Source: an uncultured bacterium
GTDB lineage: Bacteria > Pseudomonadota > Alphaproteobacteria > Sphingomonadales > Sphingomonadaceae
NCBI GenBank assembly: GCA_903884945.1
Contig: CAISGR010000067.1
Coordinates: 1 to 64,000 of the forward strand
Reading direction: 5' to 3'
DNA: 64,000 nt
In this document: in pieces, positions 26,487-34,872 of the stretch
How the letters are laid out: the number at the start of each line of letters is the position of its first letter
Numbering within the stretch: position 1 is the stretch's first letter
Program-made: the position numbers and the translations under genes
Notes under the pieces: model-generated
The model's input: only the letters and a program-made list of their open reading frames with translations
What the model was told of the DNA's origin: nothing
Databases searched by the model: none

Positions 26487-26562
26487 TGGTGCCGCTTACA
26501 GGACTCGAACCTGTGACCCCCGCATTACGAATGCGATGCTCTACCAACTGAGCTAAAGCGGC
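26487..26562 (-). tRNA. tRNA-Thr (anticodon CGT)
   Basis: Read on the minus strand, 76 nt fold as a complete cloverleaf with a 7-bp acceptor stem GCCGCTT/AAGCGGC and encoded CCA. The D arm is TAGCTCAGTTGGTAGAGC, the anticodon stem-loop is CGCATTCGTAATGCG with anticodon CGT, and the T arm holds GGTTCGAGTCC. It reads ACG threonine codons. Its 3' end is duplicated at 15661, implying use as an integration site. Confidence 0.95.
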
Positions 26563-26734
26563 GTTTCCGGTCCGGCCCGGGGACGGGCGTTCGCGAAGGG
26601 GCGGCGCTTATCAGGTCGATCCGGGCCTGACAAGCCGGGAGCCGCGCGCACCAGCCCTTTACGCAACGTTTACCACGCGCGGTGCACAACCCCTGCCGTA
26701 ACGGGCTGTTCCAGGCCCTTGAGGGTGGCTTTGC

Positions 26735-28024
26735 ATGGATAACGTCCGCGGATTCGAAGAGGATCGGATCGACCACGATACCGAGACCGGCGCGAGCGGG
26801 GTCGACGAACCGCGGCTGGACATCGGCACCGACGAGCGGCGCATGCATGTGCGCGCCTATAACCACTGGGTCTCGCTGCTGCGCGGGCGCGCCTATCCGT
26901 CGATCGAGGACCTCGATCCGGCCAATATCGCCGATTTCGGCCCGCACAGCGTGCTGCTCGACTTCTCCAAGGGAATCGAGGATCCGTCGATCGCATGGCT
27001 CGGCCGCGCGCTGCGCGAGGAATGCCAGCTCGACCATTCGACCACGCATATCTCGCAGGTGCCGAGTCGCTCGCTGCTGTCGCGGCTGACCGACCATTAT
27101 CTCCAGATCATCGCGAATCGGGCGCCGATCGGCTTCGAGGCCGAGTTCGTGGGCACGCGCGGGCACAACACCATGTATCGCGGCATCCTGATGCCGTTCT
27201 CGTCGGACGAGGATTCGATCGACTTCATCTATGGCGTGATCAACTGGAAGGAGCTGGTCGACGCGGCGACCCAGGCGAAGCTGGATGCCGAGGTGGAGGA
27301 ATCGGTGCGCAACGCCCCGAAGGCGACCGCGACGGCCCCGGCCTGGGCCGACGGCCCGAGCGCGGGGATCGACGAGGGCGGCGAGGATGCCGGCGACGCG
27401 CCGCCCTTCGCGGGCGTGGGATCGCCCCCGGCGCTGGGCAGCCTGAGCGACCAGCTGATGCTGGCGCAGCAGACCGCCGCCGCGGTGCGCGCGGCCGACA
27501 CGCGCACCCGCACGACGCTGTACCGCGCCCTCGCCCGGGCGCATGATTTCGCCGCCGCGGCCGATGCCGATCCGGCCGGCTATGAGGCGCTGCTCGACCA
27601 TGCCGGGATCGCCGTGCAGCTGCGCGCGCCGATGACGCCGGTCGTGAAGCTCGTGTTCGGCGCCGACTACGACAAGACGCGGCTGACCGAATATGCCGCC
27701 GTGCTCTCCCATGCGCGCCGGATCGGCGTGGCGACGGGCGGGCTGACCGCGTTCCTCGAAGGCTTCGAGGGCGGCATCAAGGGCGTGGTGAAGGCCGAGC
27801 GCGAGGCGAAGCGGCCGGCGCCGGCACCGAAGGCGATCGACCCGGCCGGCGTGCTCGATGCCCGGCCGAGCCTGGGCCGCGTGACGATCGCGACCGGGCA
27901 TGCCGCGGGCGACTATGTCGTGCTGCTGGCGCGGGCCGGCGAGGCGGGGACGCTCGAGATCGTCGCGGCGGTGGAGGGCGACAGCGCGCTGACCCAGCGG
28001 GCGATGCGGCAGGCGGCCGCCTGA
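26735..28024 (+). CDS. PAS_5-type domain protein of unknown function
   Basis: 429 residues. The N-terminal 190 residues resemble the PAS_5-type sensor fold seen in many alphaproteobacterial proteins: WVSLLRGRAYPSIEDLDP, then FGPHSVLLDFS, IAWLGRALREEC, APIGFEAEF and GILMPFSSDEDSIDFIYGVI. The rest is Ala/Asp/Pro-rich and helical, ending with VTIATGHAAGDYVVLLARAG, which may be a second small domain. No output domain, signal peptide or membrane segment is evident. GAGGGTGG precedes the ATG. It stands alone after the tRNA gene. A sensory or polar-body role would be speculation. Confidence 0.75.
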   Translation: MDNVRGFEEDRIDHDTETGASGVDEPRLDIGTDERRMHVRAYNHWVSLLRGRAYPSIEDLDPANIADFGPHSVLLDFSKGIEDPSIAWLGRALREECQLDHSTTHISQVPSRSLLSRLTDHYLQIIANRAPIGFEAEFVGTRGHNTMYRGILMPFSSDEDSIDFIYGVINWKELVDAATQAKLDAEVEESVRNAPKATATAPAWADGPSAGIDEGGEDAGDAPPFAGVGSPPALGSLSDQLMLAQQTAAAVRAADTRTRTTLYRALARAHDFAAAADADPAGYEALLDHAGIAVQLRAPMTPVVKLVFGADYDKTRLTEYAAVLSHARRIGVATGGLTAFLEGFEGGIKGVVKAEREAKRPAPAPKAIDPAGVLDARPSLGRVTIATGHAAGDYVVLLARAGEAGTLEIVAAVEGDSALTQRAMRQAAA

Positions 28025-28098
28025 GCGCGACATACCGCAAGGACCAGCGCGCGGGGGACAGGAGCAGACGGCCGGGGCGGCGTGAATCGACGCCCGCG

Positions 28099-28341
28099 CT
28101 ACGGATAGACGATCGTCACCGCATCCTTGAAATGGATGGTGTCGAGGACGGTGCCGGCCGAATCGGCGATGTCGATCTGGCCGCGCAGATCGAGCGTGCC
28201 GGCCATCGCCTCGTGCCCGAGATAATCGCGGATACCCTCGAGCGCCTTGGCGCGGGCGGCGGCGAGATCGGGCAGGTCGTGGCCTTCCTCGTCCGGGGCG
28301 GCGATCTCGCGGTTGCGCAGGTGCAGATGGAAGATCGGCAT
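28099..28341 (-). CDS. DUF6894 family small protein
   Basis: An 80-residue cytoplasmic protein. It matches the small family common in Sphingomonas and rhizobia: PIFHLHLRNREIAAPDEEGH, then DLPDLAAARAKALEGIRD and a C-terminal beta hairpin ending FKDAVTIVYP. The family function is not known. The start at 28341 fits the family N-terminus (normally MPxYFFHL). It is convergent with the PAS-like gene and divergent from the TonB receptor gene. Confidence 0.8.
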   Translation of the reverse strand: MPIFHLHLRNREIAAPDEEGHDLPDLAAARAKALEGIRDYLGHEAMAGTLDLRGQIDIADSAGTVLDTIHFKDAVTIVYP

Positions 28342-28537
28342 GGCGCGACCCTGCACCCATTGGCGGCGGCGCGCACTAACATTGGTATAGTTCGGCCGGG
28401 AACCGGCGCGGGCGCCCGGCGCTGCAGCGCAGCAGAAAATTAAAAGAGTCATCGAACCGTCCCCCGGGCGTCGCATCCGCCCCCTACCCGCCCCGCAACG
28501 ACGGCCCGGATCGATGGGCCCGGATGGGGGAATCACG

Positions 28538-30973
28538 ATGAACAAATCCATGGCACCGCTGCTCGCCGGGGCAGCCTCGATCGCGCTGCTGGGCGCCACG
28601 CCCGCGCTGGCCCGCGCCGCGAAGGACGAGGGCGCCCCCGCCGCGACCCCGGCGACCACGCCGGCCCCAACGGCCGACCCGGCGACGACCCCGGCGGACG
28701 AGACCGCGGCGGGCGACATCGTCGTCACCGGGCGCACGACGCGCTCCGTGACGCAGGTATCGAGCATCGAGATCCAGAAGATCCTGCCGGGGGTGAGCCC
28801 GCTCAAGGCGCTGCAGACGCTGCCCGGCGTCACCTTCCTGACGGCCGATCCCTGGGGCAACAACGAACAGAACATCTCGCTGTTCGTGCACGGCTTCAGC
28901 GCGTCGCAGCTCGGCTATACGCTGGACGGCATCCCGCTGGGCGACCAGACCTATGGCAATTACAACGGCCTGTCGCCGCAGCGCGCGATCATCTCCGAGA
29001 ATGTCGGCCGGGTGACGCTCGCCTCGGGCGCGGGCGATCTGGGCACCGCATCGACCAGCAACCTGGGCGGCACGATCGATACCTTCTCGAGCGATCCCAG
29101 GGCCCAGCGCGGCGCGACGATCGACCAGACGGTGGGCAGCTATGCCTCGTTCCGCACCTTCGTGCGCGTGGACAGCGGCACCTTCGGCAACGGCAACGCG
29201 CTGTATCTCTCGGGCGCGCGGCAGGACGGGCGCGCCTGGGATTTCAACGGCAAGCAGGGCGGATACCAGGCGAACGGCAAGTTCGTGCATGACGACAGCA
29301 CCGGCAAGCTGACGATCTACGGCGCCTATTCGGACAAGACCGAGCCGAACGAGGACGCGACGGTGATCAACATCGCCAAGGGCGAGACGCCGGGCACGGT
29401 GCCCTATACCCGCCCTTTCTTCTACCCGGATTTCGCGGGGATGGAGACCTATCTCACCTCCGCCGCCTATGGCGCCGCGCTGGATAATTACCGCAATTAC
29501 TACAGCGATGCGCAGCGCACCGACTATCTCGGCTATATCAAATATGACTGGCACCTCAGCGACCGGATCAGCTGGAGCAACCAGGCCTATTACCATCATG
29601 ACGATGGCGTGGGCGTGGTGGCGGGGCCGATCACGGTGGCCGGCCTGCCGGGGCTGTTCGCCAAATATTTCCCGACGCTGACCGCGGCGCAGCTGAGCGC
29701 GCAGTTCGGCGGATCGGGGCTGGCGACGCGCACCACCGAATATCGCATCGATCGCGAGGGCCTGCTCTCCACGCTGAACGTCACGCTGGGCAACCACCAG
29801 ATCGAGCTGGGCGGCTGGTACGAGCACCAGAGCTCGTCCGCCTATCGCCGCTGGTATGCGCTGGACGTGAACAACCCCTCCACCCCCTATACGCGGCCGC
29901 TCGATCTCGCCGCGCCGCAGATCACGCAATATGGCAGCGAGATCCGGGTGGACGAGATCCAGACGCACCTGCAGGACAGCTGGCGCGTGGTGCCGAGCGT
30001 GACGATCCTGGCCGGCTTCAAGAGCACCTTCCAGAAGGCGACGCAGCGCGTGCCGGTGCAGCCGATCCCGGGATCCTTCACCGGATCGACCGCGCTGCCG
30101 GTGGGCAAGCTGAACACCGACACGGCCTTCCTGCCGCAGATCGGCGCGCTGTGGGACGTGAGCGGGAACGACCAGGTCTTCGTCAACGCGCAGAAGAATG
30201 TGCGCCAGTTCCAGACGAGCGCGGCGAGCGGGCTTTCGCCCTTCGCGCTGGGCAGCCAGGAAGTGTTCGACGATTTCAAGAAGACGGTGAAGCCGGAGAC
30301 GAGCTGGACCTATGAGATCGGCGCGCGCACGCACCGCTCGCTGCAACTGGGGCCGATCACCGGCTTCGAGGGGCAGGTCAGCTATTACCACGTCGATTTC
30401 AGCAACCGCCTGCTGGCGATCAGCCCGACGACGGTGATCACCTCGATCGCGAGCGGCGCGGCGGTGATCCAGAATGTGGGCAGCGTGAAGACCGACGGCG
30501 TGGACCTGGCCGGCACGCTGCATTTCGGATCGCATCTCTCGATCTACAACGCGCTTTCGTACAACAACTCGCGCTATATGGACAATTATGTGGTGGGCAT
30601 CGCGAAGACGGTGGTGCCGACCGCGGGCAAGAAAGTGCCCGGATCGCCCGAATGGCTGAACAAGACGGTGGTTTCCGCCAATTACGGCATGTTCGATCTG
30701 CAGCTGGTGGGCGATTATCTCGGCCGGCGCTATGCCACCTTCACCAACGATCTTTCGGTGCCGGGCTATTTCACGCTGGCGGCGCGAATCGGCGCGACCA
30801 TCCCGCTTGCGGGCGGCAGCATCATCCGCAAGCTGGGCGTGAGCCTGAACGTGACCAACATCACCGACAAGCAGGGCGCCTCGACGCTGAGCATCGCGCA
30901 GCCGACCAACACCTACAACGCCTTCCCGCTGGCGCCGCGCCAGGTGTTCGGGACGGTGAGCCTGGGGTTCTGA
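28538..30973 (+). CDS. TonB-dependent outer-membrane receptor
   Basis: About 811 residues from the ATG at 28538 behind GGGGG. It has a signal peptide (KSMAPLLAGAASIALLG then ALARA), a TonB-box-like DIVVTGRTT, a plug domain (LQTLPGVTF; FVHGFSASQLGYTLDGIPLG; TSNLGGTIDTFS) and a 22-strand-type barrel ending in an aromatic residue (FGTVSLGF). It imports a ligand across the outer membrane with TonB-ExbBD energy. The ligand is not predictable and no Fur-like site is seen upstream. Its last 57 bp and trailing hairpin are duplicated at 31998. Confidence 0.9.
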   Translation: MNKSMAPLLAGAASIALLGATPALARAAKDEGAPAATPATTPAPTADPATTPADETAAGDIVVTGRTTRSVTQVSSIEIQKILPGVSPLKALQTLPGVTFLTADPWGNNEQNISLFVHGFSASQLGYTLDGIPLGDQTYGNYNGLSPQRAIISENVGRVTLASGAGDLGTASTSNLGGTIDTFSSDPRAQRGATIDQTVGSYASFRTFVRVDSGTFGNGNALYLSGARQDGRAWDFNGKQGGYQANGKFVHDDSTGKLTIYGAYSDKTEPNEDATVINIAKGETPGTVPYTRPFFYPDFAGMETYLTSAAYGAALDNYRNYYSDAQRTDYLGYIKYDWHLSDRISWSNQAYYHHDDGVGVVAGPITVAGLPGLFAKYFPTLTAAQLSAQFGGSGLATRTTEYRIDREGLLSTLNVTLGNHQIELGGWYEHQSSSAYRRWYALDVNNPSTPYTRPLDLAAPQITQYGSEIRVDEIQTHLQDSWRVVPSVTILAGFKSTFQKATQRVPVQPIPGSFTGSTALPVGKLNTDTAFLPQIGALWDVSGNDQVFVNAQKNVRQFQTSAASGLSPFALGSQEVFDDFKKTVKPETSWTYEIGARTHRSLQLGPITGFEGQVSYYHVDFSNRLLAISPTTVITSIASGAAVIQNVGSVKTDGVDLAGTLHFGSHLSIYNALSYNNSRYMDNYVVGIAKTVVPTAGKKVPGSPEWLNKTVVSANYGMFDLQLVGDYLGRRYATFTNDLSVPGYFTLAARIGATIPLAGGSIIRKLGVSLNVTNITDKQGASTLSIAQPTNTYNAFPLAPRQVFGTVSLGF

Positions 30974-30995
30974 AGGGGGCCGGCTTCGGCCGGCC
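30917..30995. repeat. 79-bp direct repeat, copy 1 (receptor 3' end)
   Basis: Covers the last codons, stop and trailing hairpin of the TonB receptor. It matches 31998-32076 at 76 of 79 positions with no gaps (offset 1081). Similarity ends abruptly on both sides. Confidence 0.9.
30978..30991 (+). terminator. GC-rich hairpin after the TonB receptor gene
   Basis: GGCCG, a 4-nt loop and CGGCC form a small stem five bases after the stop codon. There is no T tract, so efficiency as an intrinsic terminator is doubtful. A copy is carried in the second direct repeat. Confidence 0.35.
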
Positions 30996-31000
30996 GGGCG

Positions 31001-31280
31001 GGTGTGCGCCGGGCCGCGACGATCGCGGCGCCGGCGGCCGCCGCACGTCCTGCACCCTCCGGCCCCGCACCCTCCGGCCCTGCCCCCTCTCGCATCGCCG
31101 CGCATCGGCGGACCCTGCGCCCATGCTCGCGCCCTCGGGATAGCGGGTCGCCCCTTTGCGCCAGGGCGCCACGACCCTGCCGGCCGCCCTTGCAATTTGC
31201 CGTCGTCGCCATAATTGAAATAGGCTGGCCGCCGGACCGGACGGGGAGCGCCTGACCCTGCCCGCCCGAGGAGCCGAAGA
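31001..31280. other. Intergenic stretch upstream of the toxin-antitoxin pair
   Basis: GC-rich spacer with a short tandem CCCTCCGGCCC pair near 31070. It turns AT-richer near 31190-31220, where the vapBC promoter probably lies. No gene is supported. Confidence 0.35.
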
Positions 31281-31556
31281 ATGTCCCGCGCCGATCAAGT
31301 CCAGTTCAATATACGATCGGCCTATGCCCGGGCACGCGCCCATGAACTCGCGAAGCTGACCGGAATGACGGCCACGCAGATCGTGGAGGAAGCGTTGCGC
31401 GGCTATGTTCCGCCGAGCGCGGCGACCGGACCCGGCCGGCTGGTGCGCCGCGGCCCGATCCTCGTGCGCCGCGCGACGGGCAAGGCGGTCAGCCAGGCCG
31501 AGGCGGATGCAGCGCTGCAGGCGGTGCGGGAGCGCGAACCCGATGGGGAAAATTGA
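31281..31556 (+). CDS. vapB: VapB-type antitoxin
   Basis: A 91-residue protein with a ribbon-helix-helix-like N-terminus typical of the Rv0623/PSK-type antitoxins: FNIRSAYARARAHELAKLTG, then MTATQIVEEALRGYVPP. The C-terminal part (VRRGPILVRRATGKAVSQAE) would wrap the PIN toxin. AGGAG precedes the ATG at good spacing. Its end overlaps the toxin start by 14 nt, the usual arrangement, so both share an autoregulated promoter. The antitoxin appears intact although the toxin is interrupted. Confidence 0.85.
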   Translation: MSRADQVQFNIRSAYARARAHELAKLTGMTATQIVEEALRGYVPPSAATGPGRLVRRGPILVRRATGKAVSQAEADAALQAVREREPDGEN

Positions 31557-31989
31557 GGCGCTGCTCGACACCAATGTGGTGATCGCGATGCTGGTCGAGG
31601 GGCACGAACATCACGCCCCTTCGCTGGCGCTGCTCACGGAGGGCAACCCTGCGCGATATGCCGTGGCGGCGCGCAGCTATGCGTAGGCCTATGCCACGCT
31701 GACCCGGCCCGGCCCCAACGCCCCCTTCCGGTTGACCGCCGACGAGGCATGGGCAGCGCTGGAAAGCGTCCGCGCCGTCACCGCGCTGGTGGGGCTGACC
31801 GCGCCGCAGAGCTTCGAGGCAGTCAGGGGCTATGCGCAGGGAGGCGGCATCGGCGCGCGGCTTTATGACCGGCTGATCGGCGAAGCAGCCGTGGCCCATG
31901 ACATTCCCATGATCGTTACCTGGAACGTTCGGCATATGCGTGGCCTGTTTCCGGGCCTGCGGGTCGTGGCGCCGGACGAGCGGGGGTGA
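31543..31989 (+). pseudogene. vapC: VapC-type PIN-domain toxin with an in-frame amber codon
   Basis: Codons 1-47 read MGKIEALLDTNVVIAMLVEG through NPARYAVAARSYA, then TAG at 31684-31686, after which the same frame continues as AYATLTRPGP through LYDRLIGEAAVAHDIPMIVT and WNVRHMRGLFP. Together these give a normal PIN ribonuclease of about 148 residues with the first Asp (LLDTN) and late acidic/Asn residues in place. TAG replaces what is normally a Glu codon in the SYAExYATL motif, a conserved metal-binding position. The toxin should be inactive unless the stop is suppressed. Confidence 0.85.
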
Positions 31990-31997
31990 TGCACGCG

Positions 31998-32076
31998 AAC
32001 GCCTTCTCGCTGGCGCCGCGCCAGGTGTTCGGGACGGTGAGCCTGGGGTTCCGAAGGGGGCCGGCTTCGGTCGGCC
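31998..32076. repeat. 79-bp direct repeat, copy 2
   Basis: A second copy of the TonB receptor 3' end, placed directly after vapC. It differs at three positions, including the receptor stop codon (TGA to CGA). The vapBC module lies exactly between the two copies. Confidence 0.9.
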
Positions 32077-32089
32077 TCTCGAAAACGGA

Positions 32090-32962
32090 TCAAATATCGG
32101 CAAAAAACCTTGGATCTATCGATATTTCCTCTGTCACGACCGGACGAACCTGAACGCCCAATTGCTTCTCCTTGAGCAATTGGCAGAGCGCCTCGCCATC
32201 GATGAGGTCAATGGCCGGCGCCCCATCCCGGGTTGCTTCCTTGCGCGCGTCGGCCGTGAACGTGCCGGTCGTGATGATAAGCCCTTTGTCGGCGCGACCC
32301 TGCATCGCACCGCGAAAATTGCGGACGACATCGGTGCGGACGGAACCCGAATAACGCTTGCACTGGAACAAGACGTGGAAGGAGATCAGGTTCATCCGGA
32401 GCACGCCGGAGCCGTCGATCCCCCCGTCACCTGATTTGCCCGTGACCTCGACTTTGACGAACCCGCTTTCCCGGAGCAGCCTTTGGGCAAGGCGTTCGAA
32501 CGCGTCCGGAGCCATGGCGCGAAGCTCTTGCAGAAGCACTTCGGTCCACGCAGCCTCTTCCTCGACCGAGTCCTCCGCATCGGCGCCGGCCGCTTTGGCT
32601 TGCGAACGACGCGACGCGTTGAGCGCGTTATGCGCGGCGAGGAGCTTGCGGACCTCAGCCTTGACCTGCGCGGAACTTTGATCAGCCGCCTGCCGCCCGG
32701 CATCCGTGATGAGCCATACGCCTTTGCCGCCACTCGCCAGCATGCCGGCGATCTTGAGGTAGCTGCGTGCCCAACTCATCCGATCCGGAGCGATCAGCGC
32801 GCCGCTCTTAAGATAGGAGGCATCGAGCTGCGCTTGGCTCAGGCCTAATGTTTCGGCGAGCCGATCTTGAATCTCTTCGATCGATGCGGAACCGCCAAGG
32901 TCCCGGATCGCCTGCAGCGTCGGGAGCATGAAGTCGTCATATTTCGGAAGACTGACGGTCAT
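32090..32962 (-). CDS. mrr: Mrr-like restriction endonuclease
   Basis: A 290-residue two-domain protein. The N-terminal winged-helix Mrr_N domain (FMLPTLQAIRDLGGSASIEE; LKSGALIAPDRMSWARSYLK) binds DNA. The C-terminal Mrr_cat domain shows the PD-(D/E)xK core: EVTGKSGDGGIDGSG (Asp183) and FHVLFQCKRYSG (Gln200, Lys202), then RNFRGAMQGRADKGLIITTG. Such type IV enzymes cut methylated DNA. It sits back to back with the type III restriction-modification genes, so it could attack DNA bearing foreign methylation; its own Mod pattern must be tolerated. Length is close to E. coli Mrr (304). Confidence 0.88.
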   Translation of the reverse strand: MTVSLPKYDDFMLPTLQAIRDLGGSASIEEIQDRLAETLGLSQAQLDASYLKSGALIAPDRMSWARSYLKIAGMLASGGKGVWLITDAGRQAADQSSAQVKAEVRKLLAAHNALNASRRSQAKAAGADAEDSVEEEAAWTEVLLQELRAMAPDAFERLAQRLLRESGFVKVEVTGKSGDGGIDGSGVLRMNLISFHVLFQCKRYSGSVRTDVVRNFRGAMQGRADKGLIITTGTFTADARKEATRDGAPAIDLIDGEALCQLLKEKQLGVQVRPVVTEEISIDPRFFADI

Positions 32963-33345
32963 GTCCTGCCTTTGAGTGTGGCTTCGCGGTCTTGCGACTG
33001 GGCGGCACGGTTAGCGTTTCGCGATCTGCACGTCGAGCAGATAGGTCTGGCGGGAGGGTTGTCAGGATTTCCATCTGCGGGCGAGCGTAGCGGCTAAAGG
33101 GGCAGCGTGAGCGACGTAGTCGAGATCGAGTCCAAACGGTTCTTTTGCCCGTCCCCTTGTCGATCGCGCAGCTCGATCATCCTGCACCGGCTGACTGCCG
33201 AAGCGGACAGGCACCCGCGCACTCGATCACCACATGCGGGGGTAGCTGCGGGGATCACCGTCGTTCCAGCGTATTTTTCAAGAGATTGCCGCCTCCGCCG
33301 CTCGCCGATAGGGTCGGGCCGAACCGAGCGGGAGCGTGATTTCGA
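32963..33345. promoter_or_regulatory. Divergent region between mrr and mod
   Basis: 383 bp between two divergent defence genes; promoters for both should lie here. Short open frames exist but none has a start site or protein-like composition I can support. Confidence 0.4.
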
Positions 33346-34872
33346 ATGCCGACACTGTCGTGGATGACACGCGAGATCGACGTGAAGGCGGCGGATGCGG
33401 TGCCCTATCGGCTGCTGGAGCGCGACGACGCGCTGTCGTTCGGCGACGCGGACAGCGGAAACATGCTGATCCAGGGGGACAATCTGGAGGCGCTGAAAAG
33501 CCTGCTGCCTTATTATCGCGGCGCGGTGAAGTGTATCTATATCGATCCGCCGTACAATACGCGCTCGGCCTTCGAGCATTATGACGACAATCTGGAACAC
33601 AGTCAGTGGCTGGCGATGATCTGGCCACGGCTCGAACTGTTGCGAGAATTGCTGGCGGAGGATGGTAGCATCTGGGTATCGATCGACGACAATGAGGGGC
33701 ATTACCTCAAGGTCATTATGGATGAAGTGTTTGGGCGGCAGAATTTTTTGTCAACAATGATCTGGCGGAAAAATTATTCACCCAAATCAACGGCACGTCA
33801 TTTCTCCGAGGACCATGATTATATCCTCGTATATGCTCGCGATGCGGAACGGTGGCTTCCAAACTTGATGCCTCGAACCGAAAAGCAGGATAAGGCATAT
33901 AAGAATCTCGATGGCGACCCACGCGGCCCATGGAAGACGAGCGATCTCTCAGCCCGAAACTTTTACAGCAAGGGTATCTACCCAATCACGGCCCCAAGCG
34001 GACGTGTAATCGAACGACCGCCAGGCGGTAATTATTGGCGGGTCGCGGAGGAAAAGTTCTGGGAGCTAGATCGTGATAAGCGCATATGGTGGGGACGTGA
34101 CGGTGGAGCCATTCCGCAGATCAAACGTTTTCTGACCGAGGTCAAACAAGGGATCGTTCCGCAGACTTTCTGGTCATATGAAGAGGTGGGACATACGCAA
34201 GACGCGAAGAAAGAGGTTTTGGCTATCTCTCCGTCGGACGTATTCATCACGCCCAAACCTGAGCGCCTGATCCAGCGCATTATTCACATCTCTACCAAAA
34301 CTGATGACCTCGTACTCGATAGCTTCCTCGGTTCCGGCACCACTGCCGCCGTGGCTCACAAAATGAACCGTCGCTGGATCGGTGTCGAAATGGGCGACCA
34401 TGCCGTCACCCATTGCGTTCCGCGAATGCGCAAGGTGGCCGAAGGCGAACAGGGCGGAATCAGCAACGCGGTTGAGTGGAAAGGCGGCGGCGGTTTCGCC
34501 TTTTATCGGCTGGGCCAGTCGGTGTTCGGGGCCGACGGCACCATCGCTCCCGGCATCGCCTTCGCGCCCTTGGCCGCCCATATCTGGTTTTCGGAAACCG
34601 GCGTCCCGATGACGGGCGCAGCCGATACCCCGTTTCTTGGATCGCACGACGGACAAGGGCTGGCCCTGCTCTACAACGGCATCCTTGGCGACAAGCGCGT
34701 GTCGGGCGGCAATGTGCTCACACGCAACACGCTGGCGATGGTACGGGCCAGTGCCGCGGCCTTTGCCGGGCCGATCACCGTCTATGGCGAGGCGAGCCGG
34801 CTCGGGCCTGATGCCCTGAAGGCCGAAAACATCATCTTCAAGCAGACGCCATATGATGTGAGGGCGCGCTGA
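33346..34872 (+). CDS. mod: Type III-like adenine DNA methyltransferase (Mod)
   Basis: A 508-residue beta-class N6-adenine methyltransferase. The order is motif IV first (YIDPPYNTRS, residues 66-75) and motif I late (DSFLGSGTTAAVAHKMNRRW, near 325), with NMLIQGDNLEALKSLLPYY before motif IV. The stretch between (about residues 125-325) holds the target-recognition region and is visibly richer in A+T than the ends of the gene, suggesting domain swapping. It methylates an adenine in an asymmetric site and partners the Res protein whose ATG overlaps its stop (TGATG). A slightly later start, MTREIDVKA, is possible. Confidence 0.9.
   Translation: MPTLSWMTREIDVKAADAVPYRLLERDDALSFGDADSGNMLIQGDNLEALKSLLPYYRGAVKCIYIDPPYNTRSAFEHYDDNLEHSQWLAMIWPRLELLRELLAEDGSIWVSIDDNEGHYLKVIMDEVFGRQNFLSTMIWRKNYSPKSTARHFSEDHDYILVYARDAERWLPNLMPRTEKQDKAYKNLDGDPRGPWKTSDLSARNFYSKGIYPITAPSGRVIERPPGGNYWRVAEEKFWELDRDKRIWWGRDGGAIPQIKRFLTEVKQGIVPQTFWSYEEVGHTQDAKKEVLAISPSDVFITPKPERLIQRIIHISTKTDDLVLDSFLGSGTTAAVAHKMNRRWIGVEMGDHAVTHCVPRMRKVAEGEQGGISNAVEWKGGGGFAFYRLGQSVFGADGTIAPGIAFAPLAAHIWFSETGVPMTGAADTPFLGSHDGQGLALLYNGILGDKRVSGGNVLTRNTLAMVRASAAAFAGPITVYGEASRLGPDALKAENIIFKQTPYDVRAR

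Noticed and set aside
26304..26516. A 70-codon plus-strand frame ending inside the tRNA-Thr gene
   Set aside because: Its last codons are the complement of the tRNA T arm, a common false call.
26525..28360. A 611-codon minus-strand frame across the tRNA and PAS-like gene
   Set aside because: It reads through a tRNA gene and is antisense to a plausible protein.
28484..31195. A 903-codon minus-strand frame opposite the TonB receptor
   Set aside because: Low-complexity composition and no motifs; it is the antisense of a well-supported receptor.
33094..33345. Short frames between mrr and mod
   Set aside because: No ribosome site or protein-like pattern; treated as a promoter region.
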